Shown piece by piece: positions 1 through 9,337 of a stretch of DNA of 64,000 bases. This stretch comes from Sanguinoderma infundibulare. Lineage: Eukaryota; Basidiomycota; Agaricomycetes; Polyporales; Polyporaceae. Positions within the stretch are counted from its first letter, which is position 1. The number at the start of each line of letters is the position of its first letter. The DNA lies in NCBI GenBank assembly GCA_032821775.1, contig JAVLRN010000006.1:62001-126000 (forward strand), written 5' to 3'. The notes below the pieces were generated by a model. The model saw only the letters and a list, made by a program, of their open reading frames with translations. It did not search any database and was not told where the DNA came from. A program made the translations under genes and the position numbers.

Positions 1-937
1 GTTCGGTTGGAGAAGTTGTGTGATGGGATGTCGCGGAGACGGTGTCGGCGTCCTCGTGCGATTCGCTCCAAGTACCTGTGTCTTGTTGCCCTTCGCGCGC
101 TCAACGTTCGCTCTGCGTGCTGTGGCAACACACGTGAACAGTTGTGCATTGGAAAGGTCGAAAAAAGGCGGAGTCATCCATGAGTGAACCTGAGGCCTGA
201 AGCTCGATAACTGGAGATGAACCATACCTCAGATCGTCCGTCGCTCCCGCAGAAGCTTTGCAGATCCAGGAGTACTGCGTAATAGCAATTGCGACATGGA
301 ACTTCATCGCAGTGCAGCGAACGCTTGTTTCATGTCCAGGATCTACCGAACTTGCTAGCAGGATATGCACCGTGTCCGCGAACTTGGGCATCGAATGATA
401 GCATGAGGTGGCACATCGTATGTCGGAAAGAAGTCGTGTGGCCGACCAAGCATAGCTCGTATCCAGGGAAATCCGGGAGTCAACCGTCACACCAAGAGAT
501 CAGGCGGTAGCGGCAGCATGGACAAGAAGCCAAGGAACAACTTAAGCAAGCATAGCGGGCGACAAATTGGTTGTGGTATATCAATCTCCGCTTGAACCTA
601 TAATTAAATCCCTCTAGTGCACCCATCGGGTCTTGATTTTATTAAATCGCCGCCCATCAACGAAGGCCGCGAGGGCATTTTCCGAACTTCTTCAAGTTGT
701 CCAACCTCGTTAAGAAGTTCGTGGTATGTACTGTAAGTGCTTCTCAATGGGTTGCACAGTATGACCGTCGTTTACGATATCTTGCAGCGATTGTCGGAAG
801 TCCCAGCAAGGGATGATGGCGGCGCAGATTGCCCAACGATGGGAGAATTAGGTAGGCGGGCTTTGAGAAGACTCCCATCGACTCATCGATTGGCATACTT
901 CCAGGCATCTCGTAGCTCTTGCTTTCTCTTCCTCTGA
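1..937. other. Left flank, no gene recognised
   Basis: This stretch lies upstream of the F-box-like gene. The open frames here (for example 101-490 on the minus strand and 737-937 on the plus strand) are short and show no family motif that I recognise. An upstream exon of the F-box gene could lie here, because that gene's frame has no ATG between its in-frame stop at 935-937 and the F-box itself. No repeat or RNA gene was seen. Confidence 0.5.
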
Positions 938-2296
938 ACTGAAGATGAGCCAGTACTCCCAGTCGAGGTGGTCGAGCGTATCATCGGGCAGCTCCACGAA
1001 GACACTCACGCACTCGCAGCATGTTCGTTGACATGCAAGGTTCTCCTCCCCGCCTCTCGCGTCCAGCTATGGTCGGATATCGCGGTCACAGGCTTCTGGA
1101 ATGCGGACAGTCCACGACTTTTGACTCTCCTCGAGATCCTCGATCTCAGTCTCGACCCAATTGCGCTCTACGTCCGGCCTTTGGAATTGGCGTGGGGCGA
1201 ACTTTACCGAGTGAGGATCCCCGAGTGGGACCGTGATACCCTGCGGCTTTGGGAACGGTTTCCGAACCTCCGCACTCTCAAGTTTGAAAGACATCAAGTT
1301 GGTATCCATGTCCACGGCGCTTTGAGTACCATCGAGGACCTCTGCAAGACCGCGCCTCATCTCCAAGAGCTCGTTTTCGCAGGCGGTACGCTGGGGGAGG
1401 GCCTCTGCCCGTGGCCGCCCACGGACACGCGGCCGGATCGTGTCCTGGCCTTGAAGCAGCTCAAACTCATAGGCGGCTTCGCCACCTGGGGCGTTCTCTC
1501 TCGATTCGCGGAGACCCTCCTGCACTGGGGGATGCATGGCTCCCTGGAGGTCCTCGAGCTGACATGTGGGTCGGACCCGGGCGAAACCTTCAATTCCTCG
1601 CGGGATACGCCATGCAACACGTGGGCGCCGGTGATCGCGTCCATCGGTCCTCGATTACGTCGCTTGCTGGTCCATCTGGAAGCACTAGAGTCTTTTCGTG
1701 AGTGTAGTCCGCGTCGACCGAGCGGGAACCGTCAGCTAACCTATACGCGCGACGCGGGCGACTTATGAAGGCGAGAACTTGGACACGCTCTACGGGAGCG
1801 TCCTGCAGTGCACAGGCCTGCGCTTCCTCGGGATCACTTGCGACATCTGTCTGTTCGAGGACCCGGACAGCGCCCCGCACGACGCGCCTTTCCTGTTCGT
1901 GCAGGCGCTGGCCGATGCGCTGTCCGCGCCGCTCCCTGCGGGTCGGACCTCGGCGCTGTCGTGCTCGAAGAGGTCTCTCTGCAATGGACGCAGGAGACGA
2001 CGGCGCACGCGGGATGGGCGGAGGTGTGCGACGGCCTTGCGCGCGCGCTCGTCGGGGACCGCACGCGGTACCCGGCGCTGCGGGGGGTCGAGGTGGGCCA
2101 GCGCACGACCATCCATGAAACAGCGCGGGCGCACATGACATGGCGCGAGTGCTGTGAGTTGGATCGTACGGCGTTGGCGCGGGCGTTTAAGAAGGTAGCC
2201 GAGGCTGGTGTCGAACTCCAGGTGATTGCGGTGTGTCGGTTTGCAAACTTGACGCAGGTGGGTGCCGTTTTAGGCTGCCGGAGCCGAGGTTACTGA
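938..2296 (+). CDS. F-box/leucine-rich-type protein with a frame break
   Basis: The N-terminus reads LPVEVVERIIGQL followed by an LTCK...LW segment, the usual F-box start of basidiomycete F-box proteins. It is followed by leucine-rich stretches (FPNLRTLKF, APHLQELVF, LEVLELTC) typical of the solenoid part. Such proteins are substrate-recognition subunits of SCF ubiquitin ligases. A GTGAGT...AAG intron at 1698-1770 joins the frame cleanly into ENLDTLYGS. After about position 1940 the sensible reading switches from the frame of 1779 to the frame of 1808 (LGAVVLEEVSLQW...), and no GT-AG pair explains the switch. The gene is therefore frameshifted, or the assembly has a base error there. The true start codon is not found and probably lies in an upstream exon. 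F-box class is fairly sure; target unknown. Confidence 0.6.
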
Positions 2297-2601
2297 CGAC
2301 CACTGAATCTTAGCAATTATCTCTGGATTCGTCTAGGTCATGCCGTGACTAATGATAGATAGCCTGCGGGCTTGGCCTCGAGGTAGTACTGCAAAGACGA
2401 TATTTACTGTGCGCATGATGTCACGACTTTAACTGGCAAAACCTTGAAGATTACCACGACATAGGATGCCGCTGCATTTTGGATCGGTTAGCCGGCCAAA
2501 AACGTTTGCTTTCGATGTACTTCGATGGTTGCACAACATAAACCGTTGTTTATCTTGTAGCCACTAAAGTTCATGCAAGAGGTTCGCCCACCTTCTTCCC
2601 T
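2297..2601. other. Tail-to-tail spacer between F-box gene and RIB3
   Basis: About 300 bp of more AT-rich sequence lie between two convergent genes. It presumably carries both 3' UTRs. No gene or repeat is visible. Confidence 0.6.
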
Positions 2602-3627
2602 TCAAGCCTCGCCGGCCTGCCTCTGCACTTGCGCCTCCCGCGTCCTCCTCCACCGCACCAGCATCTCCACGCTGATCACCTTGAGCCCCCAGCGGTCCGC
2701 GAATCGTCTGCACCCGTCCCGGCGCATCATGCTCCCCTCCTCGTCGTCCTCCACCAGCTCACACAGCACCCCCGCGCGCGGCAGGCCCGTGAGCTCGCAC
2801 AAGTCCAGCGCGCTCTCCGTGTGGCCCCGCCGGGTGAGCACGCCGCCAACGCGCGCACGCAGGGGCACCATGTGTCCCGGTCGCGAGAACGCCGCGGCGG
2901 TGGAAGAGGGGGAAGCGAGCGCACGAACGGTCAGGGCGCGATCGTGCGCGGAGATGCCGGTCGTGGTGCCGTGCTTGTAGTCGACGGTGATGGTGTAGGC
3001 GGTGCGGTGGCGCTCCTCGTTCTCGGGGACCATCATGGGTATCTGGAGTTCGTCAAGGCGGGAGCCGGGAAGCGAGACGCAGATGTAGCCACTGGAAGCC
3101 GGAGAAAGCGGGAGGCGGTGAGCATGGCGTCAAACTGCGTTTCTGGCTGTGGAGACGGACGCGATAGAGCGGAAAGCGGAACGACGAAAGTCTCTCGGAT
3201 CCAACAGGCGCACGAGGTCCGGCGTCCAGAGGGGTTTAATATCCCAAGTGGAGGACAGGGAGAAATGAATGGTAGATCTGAGGGGAACATACCTTGAGTG
3301 CTTGATGAGCCATGCCATCTTCTGTGTCGAGACAGCACTGGCGGCAATGATGAGGTCGCCTTCGTTCTCGCGCCCCTCGTCGTCCATCACGACGAGAAAC
3401 TCGCCGGCGGCGAAGGCTTCGAGAGCGTCTTCTATTCGGTCGAACGCGAAGCTCTCGCGAAGAGGGGCGTCGTTGACTTGCTGCGGGCGAGCAGACGAGG
3501 CTGTTGCCGGGATGAGCGGGAAGTCTGTTGGAGGAGTGGGTCCGTTCATTTTGCGAACGGGTTTGGCGGGAGATTGAGATATAGGAAGAGATGACTCGGG
3601 GTGGACTGCGAGGGCTGCGGGCGCCAT
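2602..3627 (-). CDS. RIB3: 3,4-dihydroxy-2-butanone 4-phosphate synthase
   Basis: The enzyme converts ribulose 5-phosphate to DHBP plus formate, the second precursor of riboflavin. Exon 1 (3627-3293) carries the acidic loop [15 protein letters not shown], which binds the metal and the phosphosugar. Exon 2 (3091-2602) begins with GYICVSLPG and carries GISAHDR, the [10 protein letters not shown] stretch and [14 protein letters not shown] with the metal-ligand His. The intron 3292-3092 (201 bp, GTATGT...CCAG) restores the family sequence HSSGYICV across the junction. The ATG at 3627 gives 274 aa; a second in-frame ATG at 3549 would give 248 aa, nearer the usual fungal length. The extra N-terminus is not conserved. 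This is the only RIB3 coding copy in the window: the tandem array starts 131 bp upstream of its ATG, so only its 5' region is repeated. It is divergently arranged with the carrier gene. Confidence 0.93.
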
Positions 3628-4124
3628 TGGTATGAAGGCTGGAGGATGTCGACGAGAGGATGGGTTATGAAGAGATGGGGAGAGAGGGTAGATGTTTGAG
3701 ATGTCGGATGCCGGGCATGGTAGAACATATTTGACGCATTCATCTGCATCAGGGCTGGGCGACGAGAGCGGTGAGTAAGAAGCGCGATTACACGCCGGCG
3801 CTCCTCTGGCCTGCCAAGTCGGCCAGGAACTCACGCAATACGCAGTTGTCAAGTGGCGTGCAAACCGGTATGATTCGGACAGTCGAGCGCGAGCTCTGAA
3901 CGCCTGGTTGTGCAAGTAGCAATGCGAGTGCAAGGCGCCGCGCTCGCACAGCCAGTCGGCCGAGGACGGAGGTCGTGAACAAGATTTAAATACCGGGCAG
4001 CGTGCCTTAACGCTCTCCGTCATCGATTCATCCCTCCACACCCGCTTCGACTCGGACAGGCCATCCAGTCAAGTCCACTAGACTTTTATATATTATCGTT
4101 AGCGACCTCTAGATAATTCCCCCA
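3628..4124. promoter_or_regulatory. Shared RIB3/phosphate-carrier upstream region (unit 1)
   Basis: The two genes diverge from this ~500-bp interval, so it should hold both promoters. On the carrier side a TATA-like run, TATATA at 4087-4092, lies about 33 bp before the ATG at 4125. On the RIB3 side ATTTAAATACC lies near 3985-3995. The homologous region of units 2-5 (for example 17642-18004) keeps the second motif, but the TATA-like run reads TTTACATGTT there (17965-17974). Regulatory roles are inferred from position only. Confidence 0.5.
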
Positions 4125-6105
4125 ATGGCCCTCCTTGCACCCTCCGGAAAGTGGGACGCTAGGTCCGTCGACGTGTCCTGGCTACTCTGATAACCCGCTC
4201 ACCGCCCCGTCCTCAGGTATCTCGGCCCTGTCCCCCACGATGCGAGCTACTACGCCAAGTGCATGTTCGGCGGTGCTCTTGCGTGCGGCGTCACCCACGC
4301 CGGTATTACGCCTCTGGACGTCACAAAATGTAACATGCAGGTGTGTGTCCACTCTGTTTTTCGCGCCTGAATCCCTTCCTTCTCTTGTCGCACCCGCTTT
4401 CCGTACCACTCGCCTTTCGTCCCTACCCCCTCCACGAACCCCTTGCTCGGCGGACGTGGTCTCCTTTTTCGATCTAGACCGAGCGCGCTGCCAAGGTTCT
4501 TTCGTTCGATATCCGCATGTCTTCCGCCTTTTCTTCGGCCTGCCCATCCTCTGCCGCTTCCGCCAAGCGTTCCTGCCCTCGCGCGACCGGTGCGCTGCAT
4601 TGTCCTGCTCCTTGTCCTCTCTCGCGCACGTTCGCGTCCGGGACGTGGTGGTCACCGACAACTCCGATCGGAGCGGGACAGTAGGCGCCCACGGTCCCGC
4701 GCGGACCGACGGAATGATCGCCCCTTGTACGCAACGACGCTGACCTCGATCCTTCCCTCCGACTTGAGTGGGATTGGACCAATTGGCGCCAATTGCACTG
4801 ATTGGGCCAATTTCTCAGGCCAGGCCCGCTGAGTTTAATCTAATCCCGCTCAAGCGCGCTTGAGCCCGTTTGAGCCCAATGCACCCCAATCGAATCCGAT
4901 TGCTAAACGCCCAAAGTGGGCCGTAAGCGCACATAATTGCCTTCGAGCTGGTAGGGGGCTCGCTCAATGTTATGGGCATTGAAACTTTGCACAGGTATAA
5001 GGTGATGGATATAGTTGAAGGATATTGCAGGAAAACGGGACAAGCTGTGCCCTCGGGACTGCTCTCAAATCGTGCCAATTGGCTTCAATTGGCTTCAAAA
5101 CGGGCTCAAGCCCGATTGAAGCCGATTGGCGCCAATCATGCCAATTTTGGGTCGCAGACCCAATTGAGCCAATTTTATCCGAGCGTTTTGCGTTTTTGCT
5201 GATGCTCCCTCCGACAGGTGAGCCCTGCAAAATACAAGGGTCTCGTCTCCGGCCTGCGCACCCTCGTCGCCGAGGAGGGCTCCAACGGTCTCTGGAAGGG
5301 CTTCGGCCCCACCTTCGTCGGCTACTCACTCCAGGGCCTCTTCAAGTACGGTCTCTACGAGGTCTTCAAGGACATGTACATGAACATCGCCGGCGAGGAG
5401 GCCTCGGCGCAGTACAAGCCCGCCATCTGGCTGGCCGGCTCCGCCTCGGCCGAGGTCTTTGCCGACATCGCGCTCTGCCCGCTCGAGATGACCAAGGTCA
5501 AGATCCAGACGTCGCCCGCCGGCACCTTCCCCGTCCCCATGTTCGCCGCCCTCAAGGAGATGAGCGTCCGGAGCGCCGAGACCCGCTACCCCTTCGGCTC
5601 CCTCGTCCCCCTCTGGTCCCGTCAGGTGCGTTACCCCATCTCCGCCTTTTTTGTTTACGGTCATGTTTGTGTTTGTGGGTGCGACCCCGACTGACGTCAC
5701 GCACCGCTTCTTCGCATGGCATCTGCGCAGATCCCGTACACGATGGCCAAGTTCTGCTTCTACGAGTACATCGTCAGCCTCTTCTACCGCCACGTCTTCA
5801 CCGGGCCCAAGGAGAGCTACGGCAAGCCGACGCAGCTCGGCGTCACCTTCGCCTCCGGCTACATCGCCGGCATCATCTGCGCTGTCGTCTCCCACCCCGC
5901 CGACTCGCTCGTCTCGCTCATGGGCAAGCCCGAGAACAAGGGCAAGGCCCTCGGCCAGATCGCGTCCGAGACCGGCGTCCTCACGCTCGCCACCAAGGGC
6001 CTCGGCACGCGCGTGCTCATGATTGGTACCCTCACCGGCTTCCAGTGGTGGATCTACGACTCGTTCAAGACCGCGATGGGTCTTGGGACGACTGGCGGCA
6101 AGTAG
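4125..6105 (+). CDS. PIC2: Mitochondrial phosphate carrier (intact copy)
   Basis: An inner-membrane carrier of the SLC25 family, phosphate-carrier branch, which imports phosphate (copper as well in yeast Pic2) into the matrix. Exons: 4125-4162, 4217-4340, 5218-5625 and 5731-6105, giving 314 aa, the normal size. Each of the three carrier repeats keeps its signature: THAGITPLDVTK in repeat 1, ALCPLEMTK in repeat 2 and SHPADSLVS in repeat 3. The stretches SRQIPYTMAKF and IGTLTGFQWWIYDSF are typical of phosphate carriers. Exon 1 (38 bp) uses a weak GTCCGT donor and is the least certain part. The intron 4341-5217 is very long because of a 442-bp insertion next to the acceptor. This is the only copy in the window with an open repeat-1 frame. 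Confidence 0.9.
4764..5205. mobile_element. 442-bp non-autonomous insertion in the carrier intron
   Basis: Present in unit 1 and absent at the same site in units 2-5. It is flanked by a 10-bp direct repeat TCCCTCCGAC (4754-4763 and 5206-5215) that occurs once at the empty site, so it is a true insertion. The right-hand duplicate rebuilds the pyrimidine tract and acceptor CGACAG. Inside are a perfect 14-bp inverted repeat (4858-4871 with 5098-5111), a 12-bp palindrome ATTGGCGCCAAT near both ends (4782-4793 and 5125-5136) and many CCAATTGG-like motifs. No coding capacity. A 10-bp target duplication suits a Mutator-like or foldback element or a retroposed element, but I see no clear terminal inverted repeat or A-tail, so the class is open. 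Confidence 0.75.
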
Positions 6106-6689
6106 ACCCGTGTCGGGAGCGGGATGAGGGATGGAGAGAAGCGGCGTGCGCGACGAGGGCGCGAGGCCGTGTTGGTTGCGGCGACTGTCCTTCTGTTGTT
6201 CTGCATATGGTAGATGCTCGCTCACTTTCTCCGCTGTCTATAGATCTAGAGTACTGCCTACATACCCTAATTTTTTCCGGTGTATGCAAACCAAAGCTAC
6301 GCGCTGATTGTAGCAAAGATCTTGAAGGAAGTTCCGCATGATTAGCTAGGCGCCATCGGCGAGGTCGCGTCCTGTACATGTACAGTATGTCATGTTGGAT
6401 ATCGCGGACGCTTCATTAATTATTTTGCTGTCACACCGAGGAGATAGAGCAGAGTGGGCTTTCAGCGCAGCCCAAAGCACGATCCAATCCATTCCGATAC
6501 AAAACCAAAACTGCAAGCGAAAACACCAGACTCCAGAGGCAATACAGCACAGCAAAACAACAGGCAGAACAGAACAGTGACTAGGGCTACAGCGCGCAGC
6601 GACGAAAGCGTCCGCGATTACAGGTACTACTACAATGGGGCAACTTCGAGAGCTCAAGGCAGATACAGACAGACAGAGGGAATGTAAAA

Positions 6690-8148
6690 TTACATCACAA
6701 AGTTCTCGACGAGGTAGCACGCGCCGAGGAGGACGGAGAGCTTCGCGACGTACGCCGCGCTCCATCCCTCCGGCCACGACGCCACCTCGCGCTCGTGCTC
6801 CCGCGCGGGAGTGCGGGCGGAAGCGGGGGATGAGGATGAGGGTGGCGGGTGGGTGGACGAAGGAGAGGTGTGTTCCGCGCCCTTATTCGAGGGCGAACTC
6901 GCGCTCTTCTTCTTCGGGGTCTTTGGGCTCGCGTGAGCGCTCGGGGCTGCTCTCCTCTTCGGAGGCGTCGCCGCGGGCGTGTCCTTCTTCGGAGACTTTG
7001 ACTGAGTCTTCCGAGGGGTCCCTCTCTGCATGTTTGGACGCGCTGGAGAGGGTGAGGGCGAGCGGGAGCGCGGGGGCTGGGCGACCGCGGACGCCTCTGA
7101 GTCCTCGGACGATGACGACGTCGTGGACGTCAGGGATGGCGCGCGGAACCGGTTGCGCGGACGCACGAGCTAAAAGAGGAGAGGAAGATCAAGTTAGCCA
7201 TACATGATGCAAGAGACAAAAAAGCGAGGAGGGGGACGTACCCGACGCGAGGCGGAAGATCTCGAGTTTGGAGGGGAGGGCGCAGGAGAGTCGGACTCGC
7301 TGGCAGACCGACTCGAAGGTTCGTTGGCTAGGGCAGCGGCGGCGGCCCAGGGCGACCATCCGGGTGTCTGAGAGGCACTCGCGGGAGCAGGAGCGGAACG
7401 GCGGAGGACGCGCTTCGTCGGACGCGGGCTCGGGCTCGCGTGCGTGCGCCGTTCGTAGGGGGTCGCGAACCAACGCTTTTCGGGTCGCCGGACTGATGGA
7501 CTCGATGTTGGAGCTGTCGGCTGTGGCGGGGCGAAGATGATCGGTAAGGGAGTGAGCGGCCGGTCTTCGAGTTCGGCTGGCTGCTCCGAGTCGCTGGCAG
7601 GAACGTGTTCAGCAGGCTCGAGGGGGGCCGCCTGCTCTTCGACGAGTGAGGGCGGAACGGGTGTCTCAGGCTCGGACTCGGGCACTGGAAGCGGGAAGGT
7701 GCTCGAGACTAAGGGTTCGGGCGCACTTGGAGAGACCCGATCCGTAGACGAAGTCCACGGTGCTAGGGACTCGGCTTCCTTCCCTGACGATGAATCCGCC
7801 AGTGCCAAGGGCGCGACCTCCGGCTGTACAGTAGGCTCGCGCTCGGGTTCCGGCTCAGTGGTCGACACCAGCTGGGGTTGCTCCGGCTCCTTGTAGCTGA
7901 AATCGAACTTGAACTCGAATTTGAACTGAGGCGCATTCTCCGACGTCGGCGCTGCCGAAGGTTGCTCCTGCTGTTGGACGTTCAGCGGAGGGGGAGGCGC
8001 GACAAGTCCTGCGTCGATCCCGTGCACCGAGTTGTCGCGATCCAGATCCCTGTGGCTGTGCGGATGGTAGCCGAGGCGTTGAGTAGCGTGTGGCCAAGTG
8101 GGGCAAGCGGCGACGGGAGTACCAGGTAGAACGAGTGTGATAGGGCAT
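6690..8148 (-). CDS. Ser/Pro-rich protein with hydrophobic C-terminal segment (intact copy)
   Basis: Family not recognised. Exons on the minus strand: 8148-8123, 8049-7242 and 7169-6690, with canonical introns GTACTC...CACAG and GTACGT...TTTTAG, giving 437 aa. Most of the chain is low-complexity Ser/Pro/Glu/Ala (disordered), with a basic stretch of PKTPKKK/SKSPKKD type. The last ~25 residues are hydrophobic (AAYVAKLSVLLGACYLVENF), which could be a tail anchor. The 30-bp minisatellite overlaps the start: two further in-frame ATGs at 8178 and 8208 would add 10 or 20 residues of MLLPxYSPQN repeat. Convergent with the carrier gene; stop-to-stop gap about 580 bp. The splice model is good, the function is unknown. 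Confidence 0.6.
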
Positions 8149-8380
8149 GTTTTGGGGACTATAGCACGGTAGGAGCATGTTTTGGGGACTATAGTATGGT
8201 AGGAGCATGTTTTAGGGACTATAGTGCGGTAGGAGCGTGTTTCAGGGACTATAGCACGGTAGGAGCATGTTTTGGGGACTAAAGTATGGTAGGAGCATGT
8301 TTTGGGCTCTATAGTTCAGTAGGAGCATGTTTTGGGGACTGTAGTACAGTAGGAGCATGTTTTAGGGACTATAGTACGAT
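8141..8380. repeat. 30-bp minisatellite x 8 (unit 1)
   Basis: Eight consecutive 30-bp repeats of the type AGGAGCATGTTTTGGGGACT + ATAGTATGGT, with point variants between repeats and no length change. A degenerate ninth fragment (GGACATGTTTTG) lies near 8422. On the minus strand most repeats offer an ATG in one common frame, because 30 bp is 10 codons; repeats 3 and 4 (from the gene side) contain TAA and TGA in that frame. It forms the 5' UTR/N-terminus region of the Ser/Pro-rich gene. Confidence 0.95.
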
Positions 8381-8665
8381 AGGGAGCTCCGGGAGATGAT
8401 AGGATGGGTCTGCAGACAGGAGGACATGTTTTGAACAGAAGCGCACTCAATTCGACCATCATGGGCTGAGTGAAAACCACTTGATTCAGTACAGCTACGC
8501 TAGACAAAGTACTTTACTCGTATATACACACCATGGACTCCCGCAAATCAACACTCATCCGACTTGAGAGGCCATGCATTGCGCGCAAAAGAGCCTGAGG
8601 ATGTTGAGATGCGTGGCCCCGCGCTGAATGAACTAGCTCACCCTAGGGTGTCGCTTCCGCGGTTT

Positions 8666-9283
8666 TCAGTTGGGAGATTGTGAGAGATGGAATAACGCGT
8701 GAGCAGTGATGTAGGGAGGAATACCGGAAGCGGCCGACGTCGTCCATGGGCGAGCGGAGACCGTACCAAGTATCCATACTGTGAAAGTTTGAGATTCGCG
8801 CGGGAGCTCCTGGAAATAGACGTCAGTGAACTACGTGAGACTCGTTCAAGGACGTACCATGTTCGGGTACTCCGCAAGCAAACGCTGCAGTATGATTGCG
8901 TTCCGAGCGGACGTGGTACCAAGATGCATGCTCAAAGCTACGAATGTTCTGTTGACAGGCTGCGGTAAGTGTTCGCGATGACGCGCTCCCACATAATCGA
9001 AAGAACGACATACCAACTGTGTACTTGACGTGATCGCGCCCTCGACAAGAGGACAGGGACCCGGTCGACGCCGGGTGGCCGTTGCAAGCTCTGTACAGCA
9101 CTCGCGTGCCTCTGCTCGTTGCTTCCCTGCTGTGCATCTCTTTTTTTCGTGCGCGCACCGTTTTTCCGCTTTCGGGTTCAGTCCGCTCGGGGCACGCGCC
9201 TGCAAACGCTTTAACTGGCTGACCGCAGTACCAAACCAGCGCAAAGGATTACATACCAAATAATACCGATAAGGCATGCGCAT
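8666..9283 (-). CDS. Unknown spliced gene, frame unresolved (unit 1)
   Basis: Three good introns read on the minus strand support a gene: GTATGT...TTGCAG ending near 9205, 9013-8960 (GTATGT...CCGCAG, 54 bp) and 8857-8810 (GTACGT...TTCCAG, 48 bp). The exon 8959-8858 is 102 bp and is open in two frames. One frame gives PVNRTFVALSMHLG... and a stop at 8666. The other gives CQQNIRSFEHASWY... and a stop near 8645. I recognise neither product. In unit 1 the middle donor is GTATGT; in all other units it is GTACGT. Confidence 0.3.
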
Positions 9284-9337
9284 GCCGAGAGTCGTGCAGA
9301 CTCGGACTGTGCGATGTGACCTCCGTTGGGCCTGCTC

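Noticed and set aside
101..490. 129-aa minus-strand open frame in the left flank
   Set aside because: There is no motif, no splice support and no neighbour context to support it.
4764..5205. Solo LTR or LTR retrotransposon fragment
   Set aside because: The target duplication is 10 bp, not 4-6 bp, and no TG...CA termini are present.
5025..6341. 438-aa plus-strand open frame over the carrier
   Set aside because: It is Arg/His/Pro-rich and overlaps the well-supported carrier exons in another frame.
8141..8380. CRISPR array
   Set aside because: The 30-bp repeats are directly adjacent with no spacers, vary by point changes and occur in a eukaryotic genome; this is a minisatellite.
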